Shown: positions 34,084 through 42,573, numbered from the stretch's first letter. The stretch: 43,540 nucleotides of DNA from Clostridiaceae bacterium (GCA_012523705.1 JAAYTU010000011.1:1-43540); one strand, 5' to 3'. A program made the numbers and translations. Notes: generated from the letters alone by a model not told the origin.

Positions 34084-34776
34084 ATGAAGAAGCTTAAATT
34101 TTTAGTATTAATATTGATTTCAATACTTATGTTGTGTTCCTGTGGGATTGATAGGCACAATGAAGATGATATGGGTTACGAAGATAACCCGGTCAGCAGC
34201 ATCAATATTGATGAAGAAGAAGCCGCAGCACTAAATGAGAAACTTCCGGTAGTTCTGTACTTTGGGGATGCAGAAAAGAGTAAGCTGGTAAAAGAGATAC
34301 GCTATATTGATATTAAGGAAGCAAAAAAAGGTGCCGAAACCCTTGCCTCAGCCATCATTAAGGAACTGCTTAAGGGCCCAAAATCTGAAGGCCTTACAGC
34401 AATAATTGCAGAGGGAACATCCTTGAGATCTGCTATTATAATAAATGAAAGGGTGGCTACTGTCGATTTTACCAAAGAATTTATTGATAATCACCCTGGC
34501 GGGAAAGAGCTGGCGGAGCTGACCTTGTATTCAGTAGTAAATACTCTTACTGAGATGAAGGAGATTGAGCGTGTTAAGTTTACCATTAATGGCAAGGAAA
34601 CGAAGACCTTTAAGGATGGTGTAGCTTTAAACAGTGATTTTCCAAGGAACGAAGCAGTTGTTAATAAAGAGGTGGGGTTAGCCAGACCTGAAGATGCCGG
34701 ATTAGCTCCAGTGGGAGATTTAGACGGAGAGGATAGCGTGGAAAGCTCCGGGGAAGATTTAGATCCACTTGAATAA
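34084..34776 (+). CDS. GerMN-domain lipoprotein
   Basis: 230 residues. The N-terminus is a lipoprotein signal: KK, hydrophobic stretch LKFLVLILISILML, and a lipobox ending in C20 (LCSC), so it should be anchored outside the membrane. Residues about 55-170 match the GerMN (germane) domain: VVLYFGDAEKSKLV, LASAIIKELLKGPKSEGL, ERVATVDFTKEFIDNHPGG, ERVKFTINGKE. The C-terminal tail is acidic. GerM of Bacillus is a sporulation/germination protein; GerMN proteins in general bind cell-wall or coat components. ATG start after GAGGTG. No terminator is seen before ddl, but ddl has its own promoter. Confidence 0.9.
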   Translation: MKKLKFLVLILISILMLCSCGIDRHNEDDMGYEDNPVSSINIDEEEAAALNEKLPVVLYFGDAEKSKLVKEIRYIDIKEAKKGAETLASAIIKELLKGPKSEGLTAIIAEGTSLRSAIIINERVATVDFTKEFIDNHPGGKELAELTLYSVVNTLTEMKEIERVKFTINGKETKTFKDGVALNSDFPRNEAVVNKEVGLARPEDAGLAPVGDLDGEDSVESSGEDLDPLE

Positions 34777-34807
34777 TTGATCCTGTTAAGAGAAGAAGGA
34801 AATCAAC

Positions 34808-34836
34808 TTGAATAATATAAGTGTGTAAAGTATAAT
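34808..34836 (+). promoter_or_regulatory. Sigma-A promoter for ddl-DUF1934-argS
   Basis: TTGAAT (34808-34813), exactly 17 nt, TATAAT (34831-34836). Predicted 5' leader of about 80 nt containing the hairpin at 34878-34899. Confidence 0.8.
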
Positions 34837-34877
34837 TTATTGGAAGATAGTAGAGTGAGACTATTAAACCTTTTTGT

Positions 34878-34899
34878 AGGGGAGCATAAATGCTCCCCT
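34878..34899 (+). other. Stable hairpin in ddl 5' leader
   Basis: AGGGGAGCA (34878-34886) pairs perfectly with TGCTCCCCT (34891-34899), TAAA loop, 21 nt before the ddl start codon and just upstream of its ribosome binding site. A T-run lies upstream and not downstream of the stem, so it is not a terminator for ddl. Confidence 0.55.
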
Positions 34900-34920
34900 T
34901 GTAACCGTTCAGGAGGTTAT

Positions 34921-35994
34921 ATGGTGAATAAAATAAAGGTTGCTGTCCTCTTTGGAGGACAATCCTCAGAGCATGAGGTGTCAAGAATATCTGCCCAATC
35001 AGTACTTGAGAATATAGATAGAGACCGTTTTGCCATTAAGGCGATCGGGATAACAAAAAGTGGCGAATGGTTAACATATGATGGAGATATTAGTTTATTA
35101 GGTACCGGCCAATGGGAAGAAGTAGCCAGGAAGAAGTGTCAGGGTGATGCTTACACCAAACTAAGAGAAAAGAACAGTGTTGATGTTGTATTCCCGGTAC
35201 TTCATGGCCCGAATGGTGAGGATGGATCAATTCAGGGGCTGCTGCAGCTAGTCGACATTCCCTATGTGGGGTGCAATATTTTATCATCTGCTGTGGGCAT
35301 GGATAAAGAGTTTGCCAAACTAGTTTTTAACAATGCAGGCATTCCTCAGGCAGATTACATAAAGGTCATGAGATCTGAACTTGAGGAGCTAAAGGGAGAA
35401 ATGGACGAATTATTAGAAAGAGTGTCTGATAAGCTTGGATGGCCATGCTTTGTAAAGCCTGCTAACGCCGGGTCCTCAGTGGGAGTAAGTAAGGTGAAAG
35501 ATCCAAAGGAGCTATTTGAAGCACTAAAGTTTGCAGCAAAATATGATTCGAAAATATTGATTGAGGAGTTTATAAAGGGCAGAGAACTCGAATGTGCAGT
35601 ATTAGGAAACGATAGCCCAACAGCATCTACAGTAGGCGAAATAATACCGAGTAATGATTTTTATGACTATAATGCAAAATACATAGACGGCAAATCCGGC
35701 ACAGTAATTCCTGCAGATATTGATGAGAGGGCAATGGAACAAATCAGGGATTATTCCGTAAGAGCTTTTAAAGCTTTGGGATGCTCCGGACTGTCCAGAG
35801 TGGATTTTTTCCTTGAAGAATCGGGGAGGGTTATACTGAATGAGATTAATACAATGCCCGGGTTTACAAGCATAAGCATGTATGCAAAGCTTTGGGAAGC
35901 CAGCGGCATTCCTTATAAAGAACTGATAACGAGACTTATAGATTTGGCATTCGAAAGCTACCAGCAAAGGACACGCTCATATGAAAGGAAATAA
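34921..35994 (+). CDS. ddl: D-alanine--D-alanine ligase
   Basis: ATP-grasp enzyme that makes the D-Ala-D-Ala end of peptidoglycan precursors. It has 357 residues from the ATG at 34921, which sits 6 nt after AGGAGG; the frame is open further upstream but those codons fall in the leader hairpin. Motifs: FGGQSSEHEVSRISA with the N-terminal Glu, VLHGPNGEDGSIQGLL, PANAGSSVGVSKV, and NEINTMPGFTSISMY at the Mg-binding end. The selectivity loop reads FYDYNAKY; Tyr there indicates D-Ala, not D-lactate, so intrinsic vancomycin resistance of the D-Lac type is not expected from this gene. DUF1934 follows 2 nt later. Confidence 0.96.
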   Translation: MVNKIKVAVLFGGQSSEHEVSRISAQSVLENIDRDRFAIKAIGITKSGEWLTYDGDISLLGTGQWEEVARKKCQGDAYTKLREKNSVDVVFPVLHGPNGEDGSIQGLLQLVDIPYVGCNILSSAVGMDKEFAKLVFNNAGIPQADYIKVMRSELEELKGEMDELLERVSDKLGWPCFVKPANAGSSVGVSKVKDPKELFEALKFAAKYDSKILIEEFIKGRELECAVLGNDSPTASTVGEIIPSNDFYDYNAKYIDGKSGTVIPADIDERAMEQIRDYSVRAFKALGCSGLSRVDFFLEESGRVILNEINTMPGFTSISMYAKLWEASGIPYKELITRLIDLAFESYQQRTRSYERK

Positions 35995-35996
35995 AT

Positions 35997-36425
35997 ATGC
36001 AGAAACAGGTATTAATAACAGTTAACAGCACTATTGATGATCCTTCAGGGGAAAGGGACAAAATGAGCTTTGTAACTGAGGGGATTCTCATAAAGGAAGA
36101 TAATGAATATATTGTAAGCTATGAGGAAAGTGAAATAACAGGACTAAAGGGTACTACCACAACCTTAAGAGTAGGAAAGAATTCAGTAATTCTTGCAAGG
36201 CATGGTAGTGTGGACTCATTGATGTTGTTTGAGGTGGGGAAAACCCATGAAACTGGCTATGATACAAGCCATGGAAGTATAACCTTAGGAATTACTGCCA
36301 AGAATGTTGATGTTGATTTTAATGAATCGGGCGGCAACATTAAGGTAGATTATATATTGGAATATAATCGCACCTATGGCGGGAAGAACAGCATTGATGT
36401 GCATGTACGGGAACGCATCAACTGA
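35997..36425 (+). CDS. DUF1934 (YwiB-like) beta-barrel protein
   Basis: 142 residues of alternating beta strands, fitting the calycin-like DUF1934 fold: QVLITVNSTIDD, EGILIKEDNEYIVSYEES, TTTTLRVGKNSVILARHG, and NIKVDYILEYN near the end. The Bacillus homologue ywiB is next to argS, and the same order is kept here (argS 30 nt downstream). The function is unknown; the link to argS suggests something connected to translation or merely co-expression. Starts with ATG 2 nt after the ddl stop, the ribosome binding site lying in the ddl end (AAAGGAAA). Confidence 0.9.
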   Translation: MQKQVLITVNSTIDDPSGERDKMSFVTEGILIKEDNEYIVSYEESEITGLKGTTTTLRVGKNSVILARHGSVDSLMLFEVGKTHETGYDTSHGSITLGITAKNVDVDFNESGGNIKVDYILEYNRTYGGKNSIDVHVRERIN

Positions 36426-36455
36426 TGAGCAATAAGTAAGGATGGGATACAGAAC

Positions 36456-38150
36456 ATGAACAGTATATTTGAAAAAATACAGGAGCAAATTGATAGGGTT
36501 ATTAAGCAGGCCTTTAAGGTATGCGGTGAAAAAGGGGTTCTTCCCGATATTGAGCCTGGAGAAATAGTGGTTGAGGTTCCTAAGGAAAGAGATTTCGGTG
36601 ACTTTTCCACAAATATTGCCATGCAGGTTTCAAAACAGGCCAGGATGGCACCTAGGAAAACTGCAGAATTTTTACTTCAAGAGCTGAACTTAGAAGGAAC
36701 ATATATTGAAAAGGTTGATGTAGCCGGGCCGGGATTTATTAATTTCTTTTTGCAGAAGGACTGGCTCTATGATTCTGTCAGATTGATTCAAGAAAAACAG
36801 GAGAATTATGGCCAGATAGACTTGGGAAAAGGCATCAAGGTGAATGTTGAGTTTGTTAGCGCTAATCCTACCGGTCCTCTTCACATGGGCAACGCCAGAG
36901 GTGGTGCTTTAGGAGATTGTCTTGCTAATGTGCTAAAAAAAGCAGGCTATGATGTAACCAAGGAGTTTTATATAAATGATGCAGGAAATCAGATTGAAAG
37001 ATTTGGTGCGTCACTGGAGGCCAGGTATCTCCAGATTATTTTAGGAGCCGACAAGGTGTCCTTCCCCGAGGATGGTTATCAGGGCAATGATATTGTTGAG
37101 CATGCCCAAAACTTCTATAACGAAAACGGGGAAAGTCTAATGGAGAAAACTCCTGAGGAAAGGCAGCAGATTCTTGTGGAATATGCTCTTCCTAAGAATA
37201 TTCAAAAGATTCGCAATGCCCTTGAGTCTTACGGAATTGTTTATGATGTATGGTTTTCAGAGAAAACACTGCATGAATCCGGAGAGGTTAAGAAGGCTGT
37301 GGATTTTCTGACCGAAAAGGGGTTTACCGTAACTAAAGAGGGAGCAATCTGGCTCAATGGAGAAAAGCTAGGTCTTGAAAAGGACGAGGTCTTAATCAGG
37401 AATAATGGTGTACCTACCTATATGGCAGCTGACATTGCTTATCATTACAATAAATTTGTAACCCGCGGATTTGATTGGGCCATAGATCTTTGGGGCGCAG
37501 ACCATCACGGACATGTGGCACGAATGAAAGCGGCTATGGAACCCTTTGGAATTAAGGGCGACAACCTGAAGGTAGTTCTGTTCCAGCTGGTAAGGCTCTA
37601 CAGAAACGGAGAGCTTGCCAGAATGTCTAAAAGAACAGGAAAGGCCATCTCCCTGGAGGATCTTCTTGAAGAGGTCGGAAAGGATGCTGCCCGCTTCTTC
37701 TTTAATCTGAAGACCTCAGGAAGTCATCTTGATTTTGATTTGGATCTGGCTGTTACTCAATCAAACGATAACCCTGTTTTCTATGTACAATATGCCCATG
37801 CGAGGATTTGTAGCCTTATAAGAAAACTAAAAGAGGAAAACATTTCACCCAGACCTGTGAACGAGGTGGATTTAACATTATTGCAGCAAAAGGAAGAAAT
37901 CGAGCTTATACGCAAGCTCTCAGAGTATCCTGAGGAAATTGCCCTTTCAGCAAAATCCCTTGAACCAAGCCGGTTGACTCGCTATGTCATGGAGGTAGCA
38001 GCTTGCTTCCATAGTTTCTACAATGCTTGTCGTGTAAAGGGCGAGAATGAAGAGCTTATGATGGCAAGGGTTATTCTGGTGGATTGCACTAGGATAGTTA
38101 TTAAAAACATATTAGAACTGATAAGCATACAGGCGCCTGAAAGAATGTGA
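36456..38150 (+). CDS. argS: Arginyl-tRNA synthetase
   Basis: Class I synthetase that charges tRNA-Arg. It has 564 residues: N-terminal Add-1-like domain with EVPKERDFGDFSTNIAMQ, the HIGH-type motif N137-PTGPLHMGNARGG (HMGN at 143-146), the KMSKS-type motif ARMSKRTGK (from residue 388), and the C-terminal DALR anticodon-binding domain with YAHARICSLIRKL and a terminal helix bundle. ATG start; its ribosome binding site (AAGGATGGG) is upstream. Its cognate tRNA-Arg(CCU) also lies in this window, 3 kb downstream, on the other strand. Confidence 0.97.
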   Translation: MNSIFEKIQEQIDRVIKQAFKVCGEKGVLPDIEPGEIVVEVPKERDFGDFSTNIAMQVSKQARMAPRKTAEFLLQELNLEGTYIEKVDVAGPGFINFFLQKDWLYDSVRLIQEKQENYGQIDLGKGIKVNVEFVSANPTGPLHMGNARGGALGDCLANVLKKAGYDVTKEFYINDAGNQIERFGASLEARYLQIILGADKVSFPEDGYQGNDIVEHAQNFYNENGESLMEKTPEERQQILVEYALPKNIQKIRNALESYGIVYDVWFSEKTLHESGEVKKAVDFLTEKGFTVTKEGAIWLNGEKLGLEKDEVLIRNNGVPTYMAADIAYHYNKFVTRGFDWAIDLWGADHHGHVARMKAAMEPFGIKGDNLKVVLFQLVRLYRNGELARMSKRTGKAISLEDLLEEVGKDAARFFFNLKTSGSHLDFDLDLAVTQSNDNPVFYVQYAHARICSLIRKLKEENISPRPVNEVDLTLLQQKEEIELIRKLSEYPEEIALSAKSLEPSRLTRYVMEVAACFHSFYNACRVKGENEELMMARVILVDCTRIVIKNILELISIQAPERM

Positions 38151-38177
38151 TGATATTAATTAACGGAGGATAATAGT

Positions 38178-38669
38178 ATGAGTTTATATGGACAATGGCG
38201 AGAAATGCTTGAAAACCAAGGTACAAGCGTTGAAAACCAAAAGTTTTTTGAGAATTACTTGGAGAAGGAAACACAGGCCTATAAAGATATCCTGGCAACA
38301 GGCACAGCGAGCCTTGCAGGAAAAGTAGAAGAAATAGCGCAAAAATATGATATGGATAATGTCACCTTTATGGGCTTTTTAGATGGAATCAACTCCAGCT
38401 TTGAAAGTGAGCTTGATTTAGAAAGCCTTAAAGAGGACAGTGAAATAAACAAAACCATATTACTTCATAAGCTCTACTATAATATGCTTAAAGCCAAGGC
38501 CAACTGGTTATACGGGTTAGAAGAATGGGACCCATTACTGTCTGTTGAGGAGCGTAGCCAAATTAGAAAGAAGTATAATGAAGATCACAGAGCTGTTAGC
38601 AATAAGGTAGGAAGAAATGAACCATGCCCATGTGGCAGCGGCAAAAAATACAAGAACTGCTGCGGCTAA
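38178..38669 (+). CDS. SEC-C metal-binding motif protein
   Basis: 163 residues. The first 130 residues are helical and charged, without recognised motif. The C-terminus is a textbook SEC-C motif, C150-P-C152[10 protein letters not shown]162, which binds zinc and is found at the end of SecA and in many stand-alone proteins. ATG start with GGAGG upstream, 27 nt behind argS. The N-terminal part is the likely functional domain and is unknown; a role in protein quality control or ribosome/SecB-like contact would be speculation. Confidence 0.85.
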   Translation: MSLYGQWREMLENQGTSVENQKFFENYLEKETQAYKDILATGTASLAGKVEEIAQKYDMDNVTFMGFLDGINSSFESELDLESLKEDSEINKTILLHKLYYNMLKAKANWLYGLEEWDPLLSVEERSQIRKKYNEDHRAVSNKVGRNEPCPCGSGKKYKNCCG

Positions 38670-38706
38670 GTAGCACATAAGAATCTCAAAGGATATGGAG
38701 GCTGAC

Positions 38707-39429
38707 ATGCTAAAAGTTAACAAATTAACAAAGAACTATGGAAAGGTAATAGCAGTCAACAAGGCGACATTTGAGATAGACAACGGTGAAATTGGTGTTT
38801 TAATAGGACCTAACGGAGCGGGGAAAAGTACTACAATCAAATCAATTGCAGGGCTATTACGTTTTGAGGGGGAAATTACTATTGGGGGAAAGCCTAATAA
38901 GAGCAAAGAGGCCAAGCGTATATTCGGATATGTTCCTGAATCCCCTGCAGTATATGAATACTTAAGCGTATGGGATCATTTAGAGTTTATCGCAAGGGCG
39001 TATAATCTTACAGATTGGGAGAGTGCTGCAGAGAACCTTCTTGCCCGTTTTGACATGAGCGATAAAAAGGATAAGCTAGGCAAGGATCTTTCGAAGGGGA
39101 TGCAACAGAAGGTAAGTCTTTGTTGTGCTCTTTTGATTAAGCCATCTATGATCATGCTTGATGAACCTATGATCGGACTTGACCCAAAAGCTATCAAAGA
39201 GCTTAAGGATATATTTCTTGAACTGAAAAGATCGGGCTGTGCAATTCTGATAAGTACGCATATACTCGATTCTATAGCCGATATCTGGGATAAAGCCCTC
39301 ATAATGAACGAGAGTGAAATAGTGTACAATAATACACGGGAGAAGCTTGAGGCCGACGGAGAATCCTTGGAGCATATTTTCTTCTCTATTACTGAGCCTG
39401 AAAAGGCTGAGGGGGGACAAACCGCATGA
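38707..39429 (+). CDS. ABC transporter ATP-binding protein
   Basis: 240-residue ATPase from the ATG at 38707, which has GGAGG 5 nt upstream; an in-frame ATG at 38695 lacks a properly spaced site. Walker A GPNGAGKST (34-42), Q-loop region FGYVPESPAVYEYL, signature LSKGMQQKVSL, Walker B SMIMLDEPMIGLDP and switch His in ISTHILDS are all intact. The LSKGMQQ signature is common in drug/natural product exporter ATPases. The permease gene overlaps by 4 nt (ATGA), so the two form one complex. Confidence 0.95.
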   Translation: MLKVNKLTKNYGKVIAVNKATFEIDNGEIGVLIGPNGAGKSTTIKSIAGLLRFEGEITIGGKPNKSKEAKRIFGYVPESPAVYEYLSVWDHLEFIARAYNLTDWESAAENLLARFDMSDKKDKLGKDLSKGMQQKVSLCCALLIKPSMIMLDEPMIGLDPKAIKELKDIFLELKRSGCAILISTHILDSIADIWDKALIMNESEIVYNNTREKLEADGESLEHIFFSITEPEKAEGGQTA

Positions 39430-40997
39430 AGCCTCTATTTTTTATAATTCGCAAGTCCTTGAAAAACCTTATAAAAGGGATTTTAAAAAAGCCTCTGGTA
39501 TTAATAGGTTATATATTTGCACTCTTGTTTGTTGTCCTTATGGTATTTATGGCTTTTTTCATGCCATCGGAGCTTATACAGAGTGCCCCTCCCGAATTAT
39601 TCAGAGGGATTGTAACACTTGTTTTTACATTCATGTATTTCACCTATCTTAAGGTGGGGCTTGATAAGGGTAGTACCTATTTTCGTATGGCTGATGTGAA
39701 TCTGGCTTTTACATCACCGATAAAGCCTAATAAGATTATGCTTTACGCATTTATTAAACAGATAGGTGCAACTATACTTTTTCTGTTCATCGCCATATGT
39801 CAGATTCCAAACCTTAAGAATAATTTTGCAATGCATTCTTACGGTGCAGCAGTTATATTACTTGCCGCTGTACTATTTGCTCTAGCATATCCGCTTATCA
39901 ATATGGCCATATATTCCTGGGTTACAAAGAAGGAACAGCGGAAAAAACGGGTTAAATGGGTATTTAATGTCCTGGCTATTTTTGTAGTTGTTTTTGCCCT
40001 AATAAACCTAGGTAGCACCGGGGATATCGGTAAGACTATCTCTGCCGTCTTCGATAATCCGATAGCACATTATTTTCCGGTTATAGGTTGGACAGCTTCT
40101 ATTGCCAATGCAGCTGTTACCGGGTTTACCATGGAATTCTGGGTTGGGGCGGTCCTCATGACTATTCTTATAGCAGGTGGCTCTGTGGCTATTTACAGAA
40201 TGAATCTGGACTATTATGAGGATGTTTTAAAGGGAACCGAATATGTGGAAGCGGCTGTAAAAGCCAAGCGTGAAGGAAATAACCTGAGATTTAATCTTAA
40301 GGTAAAAGATAATGTTAAGCAGAAAATCACCGGTAAAGGCGCTGCGGCTCTTTTCTACAAGAACCTTGCAGAATTACGCAAAACAGCAATTTTTTTATTC
40401 TTTGACAGATCATCCATTACTGTTATTGTCTCATCAATTATTTTCAAGTTTGTAATGTCTGAAACTATTGATGAAGCAAGCACTATGCTTACGATTCTGG
40501 TGTTTTCGTTGTATATACAATTAATAATGCAGGTACAGGTTAAGCTCAATAGTGAGCTTGATAAACATTATGTTTTTCTGATTCCTGAAAGCTCACAAAA
40601 GAAGCTCTTATATGGCACTTTAGCTGTTCATGTAAAAAATCTTATCGATGGATTTATATTATTTGTTATTTCAGGAATCCTGTTCAAGGCTTCAGTCCCG
40701 GTAATTATTGCCTGTGCGCTAACATATACTCTTTTCGGAGCTGTATATGTATACACTGATGTATTAAGCCTGAGACTTTTTGGTGGAGTACACAGTAAGG
40801 GATTATTATTGTTTATAAAAATAATAGTTCATATTCTAATTTTTATTCCGGGCATTATTGCTGCAGTATTAACAGGAGCTTTTACAGAGAGTACATTATT
40901 CGCTATATGTGCATTGGGAGGATGGAGCCTGGTTCTTGCCATCACATTTTTCATGCTTTCTTCAGGAATTTTTAACAATCTTGAATCAGCAGGCTGA
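39426..40997 (+). CDS. ABC exporter permease (putative ABC exporter family)
   Basis: 523 residues with about ten to twelve hydrophobic helices, for example PLVLIGYIFALLFVVLMVFM near the N-terminus and paired helices at 170-195, 230-260, 405-440 and 455-515. A soluble cytosolic stretch lies around residues 270-310. The layout fits the putative ABC exporter permeases of Firmicutes encoded next to a single ATPase. Substrate unknown. Start ATG overlaps the ATPase stop. Confidence 0.87.
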   Translation: MKPLFFIIRKSLKNLIKGILKKPLVLIGYIFALLFVVLMVFMAFFMPSELIQSAPPELFRGIVTLVFTFMYFTYLKVGLDKGSTYFRMADVNLAFTSPIKPNKIMLYAFIKQIGATILFLFIAICQIPNLKNNFAMHSYGAAVILLAAVLFALAYPLINMAIYSWVTKKEQRKKRVKWVFNVLAIFVVVFALINLGSTGDIGKTISAVFDNPIAHYFPVIGWTASIANAAVTGFTMEFWVGAVLMTILIAGGSVAIYRMNLDYYEDVLKGTEYVEAAVKAKREGNNLRFNLKVKDNVKQKITGKGAAALFYKNLAELRKTAIFLFFDRSSITVIVSSIIFKFVMSETIDEASTMLTILVFSLYIQLIMQVQVKLNSELDKHYVFLIPESSQKKLLYGTLAVHVKNLIDGFILFVISGILFKASVPVIIACALTYTLFGAVYVYTDVLSLRLFGGVHSKGLLLFIKIIVHILIFIPGIIAAVLTGAFTESTLFAICALGGWSLVLAITFFMLSSGIFNNLESAG

Positions 40998-41042
40998 TAT
41001 TGTTACGCAGTATTGTAAATCATTTTTATTAAAAAAATCATA

Positions 41043-41063
41043 GGCCTCCGATAACCGGAGGCC
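41043..41063 (-). terminator. GC-rich hairpin between exporter operon and tRNA
   Basis: GGCCTCCG (41043-41050) pairs perfectly with CGGAGGCC (41056-41063). On the minus strand a seven-base T-run follows after TATGA, so it can back up termination of the tRNA transcript; on the plus strand CTATTTC follows, weak for the exporter operon. It likely serves both sides. Confidence 0.6.
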
Positions 41064-41126
41064 CTATTTCGTTGGGTTCTATTTGTTACATGAGTGGTTT
41101 ATAGTTTCTCAAGCATGAGAATAATA

Positions 41127-41155
41127 AAGAAAAAAGGCTTCAAAGCTCTGAAGCC
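41127..41155 (-). terminator. Terminator of tRNA-Arg
   Basis: On the minus strand GGCTTCA (41155-41149) pairs with TGAAGCC (41142-41136), loop GAGCTT, followed directly by a T-run ending at about 41127. It begins 2 nt after the encoded CCA of the tRNA. Confidence 0.85.
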
Positions 41156-41156
41156 A

Positions 41157-41233
41157 TGGTACGCCCGACACGATTCGAACGTGCGACACCAAGTTTAGGA
41201 AACTTGTGCTCTATCCTGCTGAGCTACGGGCGC
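41157..41233 (-). tRNA. tRNA-Arg (anticodon CCU)
   Basis: Cloverleaf read on the minus strand: acceptor GCGCCCG pairing with CGGGCGT (G1-U72 wobble), D stem GCTC/GAGC, anticodon stem CAAGT/ACTTG with loop TTCCTAA, so the anticodon is CCT; T arm GCACG-TTCGAAT-CGTGT. The discriminator base is A and CCA is encoded in the genome (41157-41159). It decodes AGG codons. A consensus promoter (41297-41326) and a terminator (41127-41155) flank it, so it is an independent transcription unit. Confidence 0.96.
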
Positions 41234-41247
41234 GTATCAAAAAGTAA

Positions 41248-41283
41248 AAGCTATTCAGCATAGTTATGTATGACTAATAGCTT
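41248..41283 (-). other. Inverted repeat in tRNA 5' leader
   Basis: AAGCTATT (41248-41255) and AATAGCTT (41276-41283) form an 8-bp stem in the predicted precursor between promoter and mature tRNA 5' end. It may guide processing by RNase P or other nucleases. Confidence 0.45.
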
Positions 41284-41296
41284 AAGTGCAATTGAT

Positions 41297-41326
41297 ATTA
41301 TACTTCACGGGAATAAAACATGTCAA
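41297..41326 (-). promoter_or_regulatory. Consensus promoter of tRNA-Arg
   Basis: On the minus strand TTGACA (41326-41321), 18-nt spacer, TATAAT (41302-41297). Both hexamers are perfect. It is immediately flanked, on its upstream side, by the repeat cluster at 41330-41392. Confidence 0.88.
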
Positions 41327-41329
41327 GGA

Positions 41330-41392
41330 GAAACACAGTGGGACGGTTCTTCTGTGTTAGAAACACAAGGGGACGTGAAACACAAGGGGGAG
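41330..41392. repeat. Short repeat cluster, GAAACACA-type (REP-like)
   Basis: Three near-identical 16-mers, GAAACACAGTGGGACG (41330), GAAACACAAGGGGACG (41360) and GAAACACAAGGGGGAG (41377). The first forms a hairpin, AACACAG (41332-41338) with CTGTGTT (41352-41358). Sequences of this style, with GGGGACGGTTCT cores, are familiar to me from dispersed repeats in Firmicutes genomes, some near REP-associated transposases; none is present here. Confidence 0.7.
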
Positions 41393-41480
41393 ATTCATCC
41401 GTGGAAGACATTGGAATATAATTTTTGTGACAGTAAGACCAATTGAAGAATAGCATAATAATATGATAATGATAGAATAG

Positions 41481-41747
41481 GTGCGTACTGTGGATTGTAT
41501 CGCTCTTTTTGATTCAGGCAATTATGCTAATAGGGTCAGTAGATTATTTGAAATGAGAGGTTTGAATTTTCCTGTAATATCAACACCTTGCAGAGTCAGT
41601 AAATCTGGATGTGGTTACTGTCTTTTGTTTCCTGAGAAGTATTTAAGCCAAGTCATAGAAGCTGGCAAGGCATGCAATTGTCCCGTTAGGGAGATATACC
41701 GTATAATAGAGGAGAAAGAACGGAAGAAATATATAAAGATATTCTAA
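41481..41747 (+). CDS. DUF3343 (putative Se/S carrier-like) protein
   Basis: 88 residues, start GTG at 41481 (a second GTG at 41490 is possible). ALFDSGNYANRVSRLFEMRG and the cysteines C37, C44-x2-C47, C65-x-C67 match the small DUF3343 proteins annotated as putative Se/S carriers; in that family a Gly-Cys pair near C44 (SGCGYCL) is characteristic. It may deliver sulfur or selenium to partner enzymes. No selenium gene lies nearby. Upstream is the repeat cluster; cysQ follows 31 nt downstream, and a sulfur connection between the two is possible but unproven. Confidence 0.82.
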   Translation: MRTVDCIALFDSGNYANRVSRLFEMRGLNFPVISTPCRVSKSGCGYCLLFPEKYLSQVIEAGKACNCPVREIYRIIEEKERKKYIKIF

Positions 41748-41778
41748 ATATAAAGAGGAATGAAACGGAGGATGCAGA

Positions 41779-42573
41779 TTGATAAATCCCGAAGCTGTAC
41801 TTTCTGATATGCAGGCTCTTTCAATAGCAGCAGGCAAAGAAATACTAAAGATGTACAAAAAAAGTGTGCCCATAGAGTACAAGAATGATGACACACCTGT
41901 TACTGCAGCAGATAAGGCTGCAAACGAAATTATAGTAAATGGCCTTAAGGAGCGCTATCCCACCATTCCCATATTGGCCGAAGAATCAACAGATAATCTT
42001 TTAAGATTAAGAGAACGCTTTTGTTTTTTAGTTGATCCTCTTGATGGGACGAAGGAGTTTATCAAAGAAAATGATGAATTTACGGTCAACATAGCTCTTA
42101 CAGAGTTGGGGCGTCCTATAGGCGGGGTAATAAATGTTCCTGTTTACGAAGAACTATACTTTGGGTGGAAGGGTATGGGGTCATATTCCCTGATAAATAA
42201 TAAACGTGAAAAATTGAAGGTCTCAAATAGAATACAGAATATCAGACTGGCAAAAAGCCGGTCTTATCAAGACGAAAGACTTGATAAGCTCATCAGGATA
42301 AATAGGGATGTGATAGGTGAGATTATCATAGCTGGAAGTGCGTATAAAGGATGTCTCTTAGCAAAGGGAGAGGTAGAGGCCTATTATCGGTATGGCAGAA
42401 CTATGGAGTGGGACACTGCGGCTATGGAGATCATAGTGTCAGAAGCAGGGGGAGTGTTATCAGGTATAGATGGCAAATTGTTAGTGTATAACAAAAAAAA
42501 CCCGGAGAATCCCACGGGTTTTTATCTGTTAAATGATAAAGAAAATGCTCTTTTGCTTCCTAAGGAACTATAA
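41779..42573 (+). CDS. cysQ: 3'(2'),5'-bisphosphate nucleotidase, CysQ-like
   Basis: Inositol-monophosphatase-superfamily enzyme that hydrolyses 3'-phosphoadenosine 5'-phosphate to AMP. It has 264 residues: DDTPVTAADKAAN, the metal-binding EES (68-70), DPLDGTKEFI (86-95) and the C-terminal EWDTAAMEIIVSEAGG. The DPLDGTKEF form is typical of CysQ and not of plain inositol monophosphatases. TTG start, supported by ACGGAGGA upstream. The 3' end overlaps the convergent diacylglycerol-kinase gene by 14 nt, and a minus-strand terminator lies within codons near 42500. Confidence 0.92.
   Translation: MINPEAVLSDMQALSIAAGKEILKMYKKSVPIEYKNDDTPVTAADKAANEIIVNGLKERYPTIPILAEESTDNLLRLRERFCFLVDPLDGTKEFIKENDEFTVNIALTELGRPIGGVINVPVYEELYFGWKGMGSYSLINNKREKLKVSNRIQNIRLAKSRSYQDERLDKLIRINRDVIGEIIIAGSAYKGCLLAKGEVEAYYRYGRTMEWDTAAMEIIVSEAGGVLSGIDGKLLVYNKKNPENPTGFYLLNDKENALLLPKEL
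42496..42523 (-). terminator. Terminator of the convergent DagK-like gene, inside cysQ
   Basis: AAAAACCCG (42496-42504) pairs with CGGGTTTTT (42515-42523). Read on the minus strand the hairpin is followed by eight T residues in total including stem bases. It is 37 nt beyond the stop of the minus-strand gene and within the cysQ coding region (the KKNPENPTGF stretch). Confidence 0.75.

Noticed and set aside
34921-35994. VanA-like D-Ala-D-Lac ligase
   Set aside because: The selectivity loop has Tyr (FYDYNAKY), and no vanH/vanX-type genes are nearby.
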